From Utricularia gibba (Eukaryota > Streptophyta > Magnoliopsida > Lamiales > Lentibulariaceae), in the NCBI GenBank assembly GCA_002189035.1, contig NEEC01000007.1, forward strand, positions 2,790,001 to 2,854,000: 64,000 bases of DNA, read 5' to 3'. The notes beneath the pieces are model-generated. The model saw only the letters and a list, made by a program, of their open reading frames with translations. It searched no databases and was not told where the DNA came from. The translations under genes and the position numbers were made by a program. Below, piece by piece: positions 35,012-47,400 of the stretch (its first letter is position 1; every line of letters starts with the position of its first letter).

Positions 35012-37907
35012 CTAACTGGACTGGAAGACGCCCTGAGTGTCACCCAGTTGCTGGAAATATGGATGGATGCGAGCAACTTCCTGGAGGTATAGCGGTGTCT
35101 GCATTTCAACCAACCTGGAAACCTGCACCACGCATCACAAGTTGACAGCCCACATTTTTGGATTCCTCCCATTGTCTGGTTTCTGGGATTTCGAGAAGGA
35201 AAGCAAACTCACCGCTCTCCGGAAGGCGAACATCTCCTCTTGACCGGAAAGCAGTGAAACGATCGTGGATGGTGCACCTCCGGAACTCACACTGCCTTGC
35301 GACAATACGTCGCGTCTCAGCTTCGTGTCCTCCGTTTCTGTTTCGAACTGGAAGCTGAAAGCATGAGAGGTTTAAGGTTAAATGCGGAGAGGCATCATTG
35401 ATCATCCATCATGGTGGACTTGCCTCTCAAGGTCAAACAGTGTTCCCTCTTCAGTTCCTTGAAATAGGTCATCGATGGAAGCCGCGGCGGAGCAAATCAG
35501 ACGGCAATGATGGTTGTACAGTTCATCTATAAGGGTGATGAATCTCCTCGCCTGAAACAATCCCAGTTCCTTTCTACTTAAAAGAGAAGCACTTGGATCA
35601 CAAGGCAGAAGAGAAGTGCTGTCCTGTTACCTTGTCCCTGATGCGCATGCTCATGACTGGAATGTCTGATATGAACACTGTGTGGAAGGCTTTAGCAATG
35701 GCAATATAATCAGCTGCACCAGTCTGTAAATTGTGGTATATGAATGCTTTCCTTGAACACAAATGCAACGAGAAAAAGCATACCGGCTGACCGCACAGAT
35801 ATTCAAATGTGAACCTTGCTATCCCGGCACAGCTCTGCTTGGCTTCTAATGTTCTGAAGAACATGCAGAAACCCCTTGTAAAGTGAGCGGTTTACTGTGA
35901 AAAAAAGATGGCATGCAGCTCTTACCTCCCGAACATCACTTCGAGAGACCGAGGAGCCACCATCCCACCTGCCTCTCTTGCAACCTTCTCCCACATGTTG
36001 TCGAATTCCATTGTTGTGTTCTGGTCTAGGGGCCAAAAATAATGAATCTGAAAGATACCCAGATACTTTATCAGCCATGGGGTTTGCAATGAAAACACTG
36101 GAATTGTGGTGTTGGTCCGGAAAAGCTTGCCTGATCAGTTGAACTTCCTGCTATAAGCCGACGGTAATCAATTTCATTTCCAATTAGGATATTGTCACAA
36201 TGCTGCTCCAATCTTGCCAAGAACTCCTGAAATATTTCCTTTTGCATCCCATCCTGGAGGACATGCAGAAGGATGTAGAAGAGGAAGGAGAAGTGAGTGC
36301 TTTGACAGAAAATGAGACAAGTTCGAAAAAGGATGCCTGGTTCAAGTCTGTTGGTGCACGGTTGCTGGTGGCCACAAGTACTGTCCCAGTATCCAGAAGT
36401 CTGCTTATGATCCCCGATAAAGCCACAACAGCAAAAACATCAACCGTCTGCAAAAGGGAGATCCAAGAATGACCATCTCTTGCAATTTGCTAAAACCGAG
36501 ATGATGATACTGATCTAAACCTGTATTTCATCAAAGCAGAGGATACTCGCCCCTTTTCTACGGCCTTGTCCATTGACAAGAAACTTATCAGCAACTGCTG
36601 GAAGGATGTTTTTCATGCTCATCTCTTGTTTGTATCTTTCTTCCTCAACTAACCATTCTTTGATCCTAGTGTCAAAAGGAAGGCTCATGACCCACTTCAG
36701 AATGTTAGATTGCGGGGAGGTTTCAGCTTCCTGACTCTTCCATACTTTATGCATCAGATCATGAATTTGAAGCATAGCCTAACCAAGTTAAATAAAGCTA
36801 GCACACTGAGTACATTTCCTGACATGATGAACAGCTTTTTCTCAAGCACTTGCCTCATGAAAGTGGAGCCTTCTCCGGTGTTGAACAATACCTTCCGTGG
36901 CTGCATAGAATATATCCATCAGCATCGTCTTCCCTGCATCCACAAAAAAGGAGATACTTTGTACATGACCTTATTCAATATCAAAGGAATTCCAGCAGCA
37001 AATTGTAGGATTGATGTTGCAGCAGACCACTTCCAACATGGCCATGAATATATAGTCCCCGGGGAGCTGGAGGTGCAATTGGACGCCTCCCAACAAGTGA
37101 ATCTAGTTTCCTTTCTCTGTTAAGATAGGACACCCATTTTCCGACACCGGGTTCGACAGTAACTGATTTTCTGCAGAATCCCAAAAAATGCAGTAACCAT
37201 AGGAGCAGAAACAAGCTCAAGAATCACTCATTGGTTAAGGCTCACCGTGCAGGCATCAATCTTCGGAAGAAGCTCAGCCGTTTCTTTGCATTTGCTAGTT
37301 CGCCTCCTTCATGTTTTGTCTGTGCTTCTTCCAACAGTAGTCTTCGTCGCTCTATTTCTCGAGCCTCTTCCCATTTAGCAAGGTTGACCTTCAGAACACA
37401 AACAGACAGATAACAGACGATGGAGCTTAAAGATAACAACGTTCATCCATTAGAAGTCCCTACATGGTATTGCTCCATATCCTCCTCATACTGTACCAGC
37501 CTCCCATGTAGATTATCCAATTCCAGAGCAATTTTCTCCTGATAAGAATCATGTTTCAACTTCCCTTGATCAATCAAGCATTTATAGTACCACAGCGGAC
37601 CTGGAAAACATTACAGAAAACAATTACTTCATGTTTCTATCAAGTGCAAAAACACAGATCCCCCAGAATTTCATAACAGAGGCCCAAAAAACAAGAACAC
37701 AATAATCGCCCATGGTAACAAATCCAAAAAATGATCACATTACAGAATGGTGAGTCAAGTACAAGCAGCGGATGAATTTACAAACCAACCTTGCCGCACG
37801 GAGAGAGTGGAATTTCGCCGATGATAGCAAAGCTGGAATTGGGCTGAGCCAAGTTCTTGGGTCCGGGTGATGAATCGTGAACACAGAAATGAATACAAAT
37901 TCCTCAT
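35012..37907 (-). CDS. AFG1-like mitochondrial AAA-type ATPase
   Basis: AFG1 (LACE1 in animals) is a mitochondrial inner-membrane ATPase that helps turnover of oxidative-phosphorylation subunits. Fourteen exons give about 592 residues with all junctions in phase. The N-terminus (MRNLYSFLCSRFITR) is basic and Ser-rich, as for a mitochondrial presequence. Then KWVSYLNRERKLDSLVG, Walker A GHVGSGKTMLMDIFY (about 180), FHEAMLQIHD, Walker B SILCFDEIQTVDVF (about 290), sensor-like VATSNRAPTDLNQ, HYFWPLDQ, FTFEYLCGQP, FISDIPVMSMRIRDKARRFITLIDELYN, DLESFQFETE and a C-terminal HPYFQQL. Order and motifs fit the plant AFG1-like family. Three introns, and probably a fourth, use GC donors: 36779-36853, 36048-36130, 35355-35423 and, less surely, 36254-36336. 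Start is the ATG at 37907. Head-to-head with the PPR gene. Confidence 0.94.
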
Positions 37908-38228
37908 TTTCTTTCGGAAAAATTACTCCCCAACCCAGTTACCGGCAAGATCAAAGCCGATTCTTCTTCAACGGATGAAATCACGACGAAGTTAGGTTCT
38001 GTAAGAAAAGGCGATCTTAGTCGTATGTTTAGCAACCTAATTGGAATTTTTTCGTACTTTGCCCCTGATCGACGTAGCCATGGAATTGGCCACCCAATTG
38101 GAATTTGAAACCGCACTATTCGTTACCTTGTCTAATGCGCTCCATTGATCAACTGGGTTCGGTTCTTCCTTTGGTTACAGTCGTTCTTGGGTCTGATTCT
38201 AACGACACGAAGGTGTGATCTTTATGGA
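37908..38228. promoter_or_regulatory. Shared promoter region of AFG1-like and PPR genes
   Basis: Only 321 bases separate the start codons of two divergent genes, both expected to act in organelles. Both promoters must fit here or overlap transcribed DNA. I see no clear TATA box for either direction. The PPR frame stays open upstream to 38145 but the first ATG in that frame is at 38229. Confidence 0.5.
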
Positions 38229-39608
38229 ATGTACAGAAAAGCAACGGCAGATCAGAGCTTCCTCACCCTCCTTCAGCTCTCCGACACTTTCTCCAAACTC
38301 ACGCAGGTCCAGGGGAAGATTATCAAGATGGGTTTCCAGAATAACCAGTTTATCCTCACTAAGTTCGTCTCTGCTTCCTCGGAACTGGACAACGTCCACT
38401 ACGGTTGTTCTTTCGTCTTCTCCAAAGATTCAAGGCCCCATCGTTATGACACGTTTCTGTACAACACTGTCATAAGAGCTTATGCTCAGACGACTCGTTT
38501 CAAGCTCAGGGCTATAAGGTATTACAACGAAATGCTCGTTCATGGAGTTGAACCCACCAGATACACATACCCTTTTGTTTTCATGGCGTGCTCCGGCATT
38601 GGGGAACTTAGTTTGAGCAAAAGCGTTCATGGTTCAGTAGTGAAGCTTGGATTTTGTGGGGATAGATACGTTCTGAACGTGATGCTTCATGTGTATTGCA
38701 GCTGTGAAGGAGGGATCACATCAGGGGAGAAGGTGTTCGATGAAATGCTGAAGACAGATTCAGTTCCTTGGAGCACAATGATGGGTGGATACCGTAATCT
38801 GGGGTTGTCAAATGAAGTCATCGAACTGTTCCGAAAAATGCAGATTGCCGGAGTGAGGCCCGATGAGATCACCATGGTGATGCTACTTTCTGCTTGCGCT
38901 GACTTGGGATCCCTGAAACTTGGAATCTGGGTGGAAAGCTATATCAAGAAGGAGAACCTGAAGATGAACTCGGCATTATGCAATGCTCTGATAGACATGT
39001 TCTCCAAGTGTGGCGATGTTGATAAAGCATTGATCTTGCTGCAGAGAATGCCGGCAAGTATGCGGAACATTGTATCCTGGACTAGTGTAATCTTCGGAAT
39101 GTCGCTATACGGCCGCGGAAATGAAGCGATCTCGCTATTTGAAGAGATGAAGCAATGGGGAGAATCTCCAGATGATGTGACGTTCATGGCTCTGCTGTCT
39201 GCGTGCAGCCATTCTGGTCTAGTTGAAGAAGGAAGACGATTTTTCAAGTCGATGGTGAATGAGTACAGAATTGAACCAAGAATAGAGCATTATGGATGCA
39301 TGGTAGATTTGCTGAGCAGGGCCGGACTTGTCAAGGAGGCGATCGAGTTCATCGACCGAATGCCGATGGCACCAAATCCGGTAATATGCCGGACATTGAT
39401 AGCTGCCTGCCATGAACAAGACGAACTCAGACTGATAAGTCAAGGAATGAATGAACATCTACTGAAAGAGGCAATGCAGCCGTCCAACTATGTTCTACTT
39501 TCCAATTTGTATGTAAAAATGGCGGAATGGGACAAGAAGAAGACCATCAGAGATGTAATGGAGAAGAAGGGGGCGAGAAAGATGCCTGGGCACACCATGG
39601 TCGAGTGA
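38229..39608 (+). CDS. PLS-class pentatricopeptide repeat protein, E type
   Basis: Intronless, 459 residues from the first in-frame ATG (MYRKATADQ); the open frame runs 28 codons further up without an ATG. PPR proteins bind organelle RNA one base per repeat, and E-type members usually take part in C-to-U editing. About ten PPR-like units are visible, for example LYNTVIRAYAQT, TYPFVFMACSGIGEL, VPWSTMMGGYRNLGL, ITMVMLLSACADLGSL, NALIDMFSKCGDVDKA, VSWTSVIFGMSLYGRG, VTFMALLSACSHSGLVEEG and YGCMVDLLSRAGLVKEA. The C-terminus (YVLLSNLYVKMAEWDK, RDVMEKKGARKMPGHTMVE) is the E/E+ region; there is no DYW domain. No strong targeting peptide is obvious at this start. Convergent with CESA, 340 bases between stops. 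Confidence 0.93.
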   Translation: MYRKATADQSFLTLLQLSDTFSKLTQVQGKIIKMGFQNNQFILTKFVSASSELDNVHYGCSFVFSKDSRPHRYDTFLYNTVIRAYAQTTRFKLRAIRYYNEMLVHGVEPTRYTYPFVFMACSGIGELSLSKSVHGSVVKLGFCGDRYVLNVMLHVYCSCEGGITSGEKVFDEMLKTDSVPWSTMMGGYRNLGLSNEVIELFRKMQIAGVRPDEITMVMLLSACADLGSLKLGIWVESYIKKENLKMNSALCNALIDMFSKCGDVDKALILLQRMPASMRNIVSWTSVIFGMSLYGRGNEAISLFEEMKQWGESPDDVTFMALLSACSHSGLVEEGRRFFKSMVNEYRIEPRIEHYGCMVDLLSRAGLVKEAIEFIDRMPMAPNPVICRTLIAACHEQDELRLISQGMNEHLLKEAMQPSNYVLLSNLYVKMAEWDKKKTIRDVMEKKGARKMPGHTMVE

Positions 39609-39948
39609 AAAGCAGGTGTTCTTACACAGCCTTATCGTAGTTTCAACTGCTTTCTGAAGAAACAAGGTTTTGACAGGTTGATTAAGCATTGTAACATATT
39701 TCAAGAATGCAACAAAAGGGTATGATGTTTCTGGCGTGGATTCATGGAATCACACAGCAGCACATACACAAATACATCCATAAATGACAACAAAAAGCTT
39801 CAAAGAACCAGCAAGAGCCATTGCTCCCCTCCCAGTCCAGAAGTTGTGGAGCATTTATCAGTATAAAAACCTTCTACATGAACGTTGTCCTTTGGAGGCT
39901 CTTGGTTTCTTCATGCCCTCATATATGCAATAAAATAACAAGATGCGG
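39609..39948. other. Shared 3' region of PPR and CESA genes
   Basis: Short gap between the stop codons of convergent genes; it holds both 3' UTRs. No other feature seen. Confidence 0.6.
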
Positions 39949-42900
39949 CTAGCAGTTGACACCACATTGGCCTTGGGCAGCTCGTGTTGTTGCGTTGGAA
40001 GTGAAAGGATCGATCCTGACCCAGAGAAGTGAGAAAATAGAGGCAAGGAGGATCGACCAGACGATGACAATGGTTGGAGTGCGGTTTTGCCTGCCCAGCA
40101 AACCTTTCAGGAATGGATAAAGATGGACGATCACCCAAATGGAGAAGAAGAGCTTTCCAAATAAAGGTCCCCAGGACTGGTAACCACTGTTGATCGCATA
40201 TGAGACACCGGCAACGATTCCTACCAAGTTGAGGATGAGGACTGTGGTCGGAGGTATGAGGAGGGATGTCCATTTGAAGACATAGAGCTCCACAAATTCG
40301 CCATCATCATCAGATGCCTTTGAAGTGACTGTAAAATTAGTGTCGATTCCAGCAAGCACTTTCAAAAGACCTTGGAAGACAGCAAAGAGATGAGCTGATG
40401 TTCCACCAATGACCCAAAATTGCTCATTTCTCCACCAATCCTCAACAGTGACTCCACTCCATCTCATTTCCAGGATGCCCGTGGCAAAAATTGAGATGAA
40501 GAGAAGAATGAACCACATACTAGCGAAGTTACTTATCTGCATAAGAAGCAAAAGCAGAGTTATAGTTCTAAGTAAAATCCCAGCAAGCTTGCCAAACAGT
40601 GAGAAATTCATCAACCAACCTCTGGTATAATGAATTTGTTCGTGAGAAGACAGATAGCAGGGAGAATGCAATAAGCAAGCAAGGGGATGGAGGTTAGAGG
40701 ATACACGATGGTATTGATATATGCAAGTCTCTCCAAGAGTTGCAGCCGCCCACTGTAACCATACCATATTGGACAGTGCCGACTAAGAAGAATTTCGATG
40801 GATCCCAAAGCCCACCGGAGCACCTGGTTCAACCGATCTGACAGATTGATAGGAGCAGATCCCTTAAAAGCAGGGCGAGGTGGCATGCAGTAGATTGAAA
40901 TCCATCCACGTGCATGCATTTTGAATCCTGTTAGAATATCTTCTGTGACAGAACCATAGATCCATCCAATCTGAAAAATTTCAAGGAAACGAACTCATAC
41001 AACTGAAAAAGATACTGTCTTGAAAAACAGACAAATGCCACGAATAAGCAGAAGGAGATAGTGAGAGAGTGAACTGATTATGAGGAGGGTGTTAACATTA
41101 CCTCTTTTCCCCACTCCGTTTTGTCTTCAAATCCACAACTGATAACATGGATGGCCTCTTTCAAAAGAGAAGCAGGACTAGTTGTGGGAGGAATGCCTCC
41201 ATTTTCCATGAATGTGGCTGCAATGAAGACCGGAGACTGGCCAAATCGCTTTTCCAAGCTCTTTTGGCTCATAAGAAGAGATTTCTCTTCTTCGTATCCT
41301 GCAAAAAAAGCTTAACGATGTAAATTATCAATTCGAAAAGAAACGCATAACCATGTCTTGAGTGCTATGTCTACCTTCAACACCCTCCTCTATGTCATCC
41401 ACGTTAAACATAGGCACGGAAGATTCACTTCTCTTAACTGCTGGCTTTATGTCACTGTTCTTCTTGTAGGAATTTCTTCCTTTCTTCCTAGAGCCACAGC
41501 AGCTTCTAACAAGGATATTGGGCTGCAAATCTTCTTCTGTTAGGACAGGATCATATCCATAGAGCGCTTGCCTGTTGAAGCAACAACCAGTTCCAACATA
41601 AACAGGACCCTGAAGGCCATCCAACCCTTTCAAGTTGATCTGCATAGAAATAGGTACTTCAAAATCAGTAAGAGTTTCCTCAAGAGAAGTTCACATATAA
41701 TGCTAAAGATCTCACGTACATCAAAAAACACAATATTGCGGTTAGCGTATCTGTCGTGCAAATCAATGCCATCGAAACGTTGCGGGAACTGAACATAACA
41801 AGTTTTCTTCCCATAACCAGGATCCATCATAAAACACATGGCTTCTTTCAAAGCTTTGCTGTTGTTGAAGTAGTGATCACAATCAACATTCAGAAGATAT
41901 GCTCCATTTGTGAGAACCGCAGATACACGAATCTGAAAAAAAAAGTAATTATGCATTATACCAATGAGGAATACATGAACTGCAGGCCAAACAAAATGAA
42001 AGAAAACTGTATAACGAATATGTGGATCAATAATCACATACCAAAGCATTCATGGCACCAGCTTTCTTGTGATGCTGGAATCCTGGACGCTTTTCACGAG
42101 AAACATAGACCAGCCTAGGAAGTTCATTTCCATCTGTATCAAGACCACCACTGTGCCCAAGAAAGACCTGCCATGTGAAGAAGCATTAGAACAAGTGCAA
42201 ACAGAAAAGGAATCACCAAATAAGCTGAAAAATGATACCTGGATCATTCCAGGATGGTCACGAGTGTTATTCCCCGGCCAAGGTGTTCCATCTTGCATCG
42301 ACCATCCTTCTTCAGGCATCTTTTGAGCTTTTGCAACAAGGGCATTGATACGTACTTTAAACTCTTCATACTCTCTCTGCAATTAAAGGCTAACATTATG
42401 CCATGCACAAAAGCTTTCTCACAGAAATACAAACTAGACACTGAAATATACCTTCATTGCCCGCCGCTCTTTTACAAAAGAAGGTTTAATCTTGTCTTTA
42501 AGGTAGTCTATCTTCTGAACAAAATAAAACTCTGGGGCTCTAGGCTCAATATTATGTTTCTTGCAGAAAGGGACCCATTTACGAGCAAACTCAGCTGTCT
42601 CAGAAAGGGCCTCAAACGTCAGCATTGCAGCACCATCATCAGAAACATAACAGGATACCTTATCAACAGGGTAATCCACAGCAAGGATGGACAACACAGT
42701 ATTGGCAGTTACAAGAGGAGGCTCTTTCATTGGGTCCACCGTACTAACAAACACATCAACAGGTGCCAACTGCGATGGCTCACCTTCTCTATCATATCTG
42801 AGAATAAGTTACATTTTCTCAGAATGTTAATATGCAAAGAATTGATCCCACCAAAAAATAGACCATAACTCATTGAGTTCTTCCCATGTCCTGAAAATGG

Positions 42901-44902
42901 CATATATGGGAAGAAAAACTATACCAGCAAAGGGAGAAAGTACAGATTACAGGAAGAAAAAGTACTTAAAACATCTTGTGAACAGAGTAAGTGACACTCA
43001 CCTCAGAGCTAATCTATCAAGGTATGTCTCACGGTTGACAGGATACCATTTCGGAAATTGGTCAAGTAGCCAAGATAAGGCGAACCATATCTCACAAATA
43101 ACTGATGTCAGCCATAATGGATAAGCATCACGTACAGGATGTGTGCACCGGTATTGCAAGAAAAAGCCCAAGATAATCAGTCGAAGAATGATTATAATGC
43201 GATACGGTGTAAGATGAGAAGAATCAATGGACACAACACGGCTCATTGGTTGGCGAGCATCATCAGCCCTGTTTCAAATAGGAAAAAAAGGCAAACTATC
43301 AAAATCAGCAAAGTTCTCTCAACAAAAATAATGGCACGTGAAAGTGAATTGAAGCAAAATGCAAGGCTCAAAACAGTATAGATCTATTTCAAACAACAAT
43401 CAACACAAGTCATAACCAAATTGTGTCAAATTTTGGGAAACCAATATGCTTTGAAGCTCACATCAGAAGTTCTTCACCATTCGACCCAGTGCCTTCAATA
43501 TCTCCTTTCCCTTCGCTGTATCTGTTTGTAGAATGTACCATGCTTTTCTCCTGCTTAAGCCTCCATCCCTCTACTCTCTCTTTCCAGTCCACATTTCCGA
43601 GGCCATATGAATTCAAATCTTTTGAGGGATCAACAATTCTTACAGGTACTGCAAGCATTTGTGGAAAAATCAGTTGTCTTAGGTGTATCTCATTGCTTTA
43701 CTCTCATATCATCACGTAGCATATACTAGTTGGTACGCACCTGGTTGCCTCGGATCAACATATGGAAGGGAGTGGACACGGTCTGCTGGTCCCAATGGCC
43801 CCGAGGTACTTCTTATAGAATTGGTGTCCTGCATAGAAGGAGGCGGCATCTCACTGGAAACCTGTCATAAGCAGACAACAGAAGAGAAAACTGCAACATT
43901 ATTCATGTATTCTTGAACATAACCCATTAGAAGAATGGTTAAAACTTACAGGCTGTCCATTGGTGAGAAGAGGAATTGGTTGCTGAGATTCACGTCTAGA
44001 AGATCCAGATAGCTCAACATCGTCTCCACGCCACTGGTTTTTCGTCTTTCTTATGGCCTGGGAATAACTAAACTCATTGTCCAAATCATCTACATCATCT
44101 TCTTCATCATCACCATCAACTCTTTGACTCCCTAGGGTTGAGATCATGATACATGTGGAAAAACGTAAGCAACATAACAAAAGGAAGAAAAAAACACCGA
44201 ATCAGCTCACCTTTTTGCCGCTTGTACCGAGTCTTGCATTGGGGACAAGACTGGTTTCCCTCTTTACGCTCATATTCGTAGCAAGCTCGGCAAACTGGAA
44301 ATGCACATTCGTTGCAAGCAACAAATGTATCACCATTTGCAGCAACTCCCACGGTGTCTCCACATATCTGGCATATCTGGCCATTCAAGTTCTTCGGAGG
44401 CTTTGGCTGCATTATCAAGAACATCCAAGTCATTGGTCGCCACCCAATACAATGGAAACTGAAAAATCTACACTCACTATGTGAAAGTCAAAAGGTTCAA
44501 TCAGAAATAAGGGACTCAAAATCTACATCCAGTTGCTCATGAGTAATGGGGAAATAATAAAAACGCACGGCTTAAACCCAAAAACAGACCAACGCATTGG
44601 ACTCAAGTCAAGCGAGCTCAGCTGCAGCATTTTGTACAACAAGCTCATATTCCACAGAAATCGTACCTGACCCATTCCTCCATCCACACCAAGATCAAAA
44701 ATTTCAACTCAAAAATCACTTCATCACCAAAAGAAGTAGATCCAATCCCAACAAAAACCCGTACAGGAGGACAATCAACAAGCCCTCCCATAATTTCAAC
44801 CAAATGACGAAACAAGCATACCGCACTATCGGAATCATGCCGAATCCTCACAATCTCGTTTCTCTTGTGCGATCCAGCCACCATTCCCTTGTTCACCTCC
44901 AT
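39949..44902 (-). CDS. CESA1: Cellulose synthase catalytic subunit, CESA1 class
   Basis: Plasma-membrane processive GT2 enzyme that polymerises UDP-glucose into cellulose within the rosette complex. Fourteen exons give about 1,080 residues, the exon count usual for CESA1-clade genes. Exon 1 (44822-44902) reads [16 protein letters not shown]. Then the RING-type zinc finger ([23 protein letters not shown]), the acidic variable region, [25 protein letters not shown] before the first two membrane helices, and the catalytic parts: [19 protein letters not shown] and QVLRW (D, D, D, QxxRW). The plant-conserved region has [19 protein letters not shown], the class-specific region KKGRNSYKK. Six C-terminal helices follow, ending GQCGVNC. 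The variable regions match primary-wall CESA1 better than secondary-wall CESAs. All conserved residues are present. The gene looks intact. Confidence 0.95.
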
Positions 44903-46100
44903 ACCTCGACACAGGATGATGGGACACAAGTAACCGCAGAAGGAAGAAGGGCGACTCTAGGCCTCCATTACTGAATCCCTGCCTCCCTCCGCTTCTAACA
45001 TCATTATATTCGCTCAAAGAGAGAGATCAAGTGATCTTGTCCGGATGCATTAAAATAATACAATTTTTTAAGCTCTCGGCCAGTAGCCGGTCAACAGCGT
45101 TGCTATTCATGCTTGTACCCGCCGCTGAAAACATTGCACATGGCGTAACTGAATCAAGATTCGGTGGTTGCATACCCTCCAAGTCACTGTCGTCAAGTAT
45201 TACTGTGGACAGCCTGTGATACTGCAGTGACCGCCTGTAGCCGGTTCCAGCTGTCGGTGTCGGTGGCTATGAAATGAACTCTGGTTTCAAATAGCCCCCC
45301 AATAATTTGCAAGTAATTGCAAAACAGCCCCACAAAACTAAACTAATCAAAGCAGCTTTTGGACCTTGATTTCACGGTCTAACAACCACGATGGTTGAGC
45401 CATTTTCGTCAGGCCACTGCCCTTAGAGCTGCTGCCACGTGTCTTTGCATTCCCAATAATCCATGAAAAGCACAACCCAAGCGTGTGACACTAGCAAATT
45501 TGTAGTAAAATAAATAAATAAAATAATATATACTTTTTAGATTTTAAAAATCAATTATTATATTTATATATTAGCTATGCTTGTGTTTAAAAACTATCAA
45601 TTCGAATTTAAATATTATAAACTAAATTATATGAATTATTTATTTAGTTACAATATTTATTATTATATTAATATCATTTCTTAATTTTTTTTAAATCTAG
45701 AATTATTTATCATTTTTTAAATTCTTTTATTTTTATATTTCATTGATTTTACTTTGATGTTTCTAGACAATTAGGTTTGTACTTTTCAATGTGTCCTAAA
45801 TAATTAGACACATACTTTACAATATACTTAAAGAGTAGTTCTTGGTTACCCATAACATCAGTTACCACTTTGTATTTAAAATATTATTACTAATATTAAA
45901 ATTCTAAAACTACTAAAATAAAATTTTATTTGTTTACAATTGACTGTTACAATTTTATTATTTAAACAAATATTAATCTTTTTTTTTTCATTACTAATTG
46001 TCAATTGTTGACCACCATCCAATGCTAGTCACCCCACCACACTCACAATGTAATGACTCATTCGTATTGTCTAAAACAAGTATTTTTCACCATCGCAATG
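44903..46100. other. CESA promoter side, then AT-rich DNA
   Basis: The first 550 bases upstream of the CESA start are of mixed composition and should include its 5' UTR and promoter. From about 45500 the DNA is AT-rich and featureless. Confidence 0.5.
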
Positions 46101-47400
46101 TATATTGATGTCACGTGAACTTTGGCCTATTCATCTTTTCACAAATGCATTCGGGCCACCCTTGGAATGTTATGTCATATTTAAAAAACAATATAATTCA
46201 ATATTTTGATATTTATAGTTGTCACCTGAATTTTGACATATTCACCATTTATAAAGAGAAAGGTGCTCTCCATCGGGATGTGTGCCATGATTGTGTGGCT
46301 CGTTGAGATTCCAAATACGATCATGAGATTTTTAACAAAGGAGGTTGGATTAATGTATTACAAAAGTTCATACATGCACGATCTACAGGAGCTTCCTAGT
46401 TATCCAACCCCTAGTAGTGTAATGACCAAAGCCAAGACAACCTCAAAATGTAGCTTTTTTCAACCGATTGATGTCCAGTGACATCACTCAATTTTGGCAT
46501 GCTCAATATTCATTCATAGGGGGGAGGGGCATGGGTGAGGTGCTCTCATAGGTGATAGGCCCCACCCTAGGGTGCCTTGCATCTCTAATGAAACACCATA
46601 AAGTTTTTCGATGTTGAGATATCTAGCATTGTCGCCTTCGTTTTGGCATATTCAACATATATATGTCATGACATGAGGTGAAGTAGCCCAAGTTGGTCGA
46701 AACCTCCTTGTGTGGTGACAAATGTCAATTAGGAGGTTGGTGAAGGTATTGCTTGAGGAGGGGTGACAACTAGTGTAGGTTGAGAGGTTTATTAGGAGTT
46801 GTGCAGAGCTAGCAAAAACTAGCTAAAGCTGGCGGGAGCTAGTGAGAAGTTTGTTGGCACTGACGGAAGTCGACACTCACGGGTAGTAGCTGGTGAGAGC
46901 TGGTGGGAATTGTTGGCCGCTTGGATGAGTATTGCATGTTGCATGACAGGACACATGGCATGGGTTGAGCAAGGCATGGGTAATGCATGTGATAGGAAGG
47001 TGGATTGTTTGAGCGAGTGTAATGGATGGGAGTTATGGTTAGGGGTGCGATTGTTCATGAAATGGCACAACCACCTAAAATGGCACCAAGAAGTATAAAA
47101 GGAGAAGGAAGGGGCATGCCAAGAGAGGAGGAGAACGACATGCTAAATTCATGCAGAATGTTCCATTTTGAAGGTTGATCGCACTAGAAGGGAATGGTAA
47201 AGAGTTATGGAAGTATACAATAGTGTAGACTTAGCTTTTGAGTCTTTCAAGATGAGGTTTGGATTGTAGCCAAGCACTCTGACGACAACCCTTAGGGGTG
47301 TGAGTGTGTAGAGAAGCTTATGTGAGCCTTCAGGTAGAATGAAAAAGAGTCTCCTTGGTCAAAACCCTTATCAACATTCAATGTGCATTCTACATCAATT
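46100..47400 (+). mobile_element. Probable 5' LTR of the gypsy element
   Basis: This stretch lies directly upstream of a gypsy internal region. It has a good TATA box (TATAAAA, 47094-47100) and ends at about 47395 just before a degenerate tRNA-Met-type primer-binding site (TTTGGTACCAGAAGG). Around 46800-46910 it holds short reiterated GAGCTGGTG(A/G)-like units, as in LTR U3 regions. I found no second copy, so LTR status rests on position, TATA box and primer site only. The 5' border is a guess. Confidence 0.45.

Noticed and set aside
38145-38228. PPR start at 38145
   Set aside because: The codon there is TTG, not ATG; the first in-frame ATG is at 38229.
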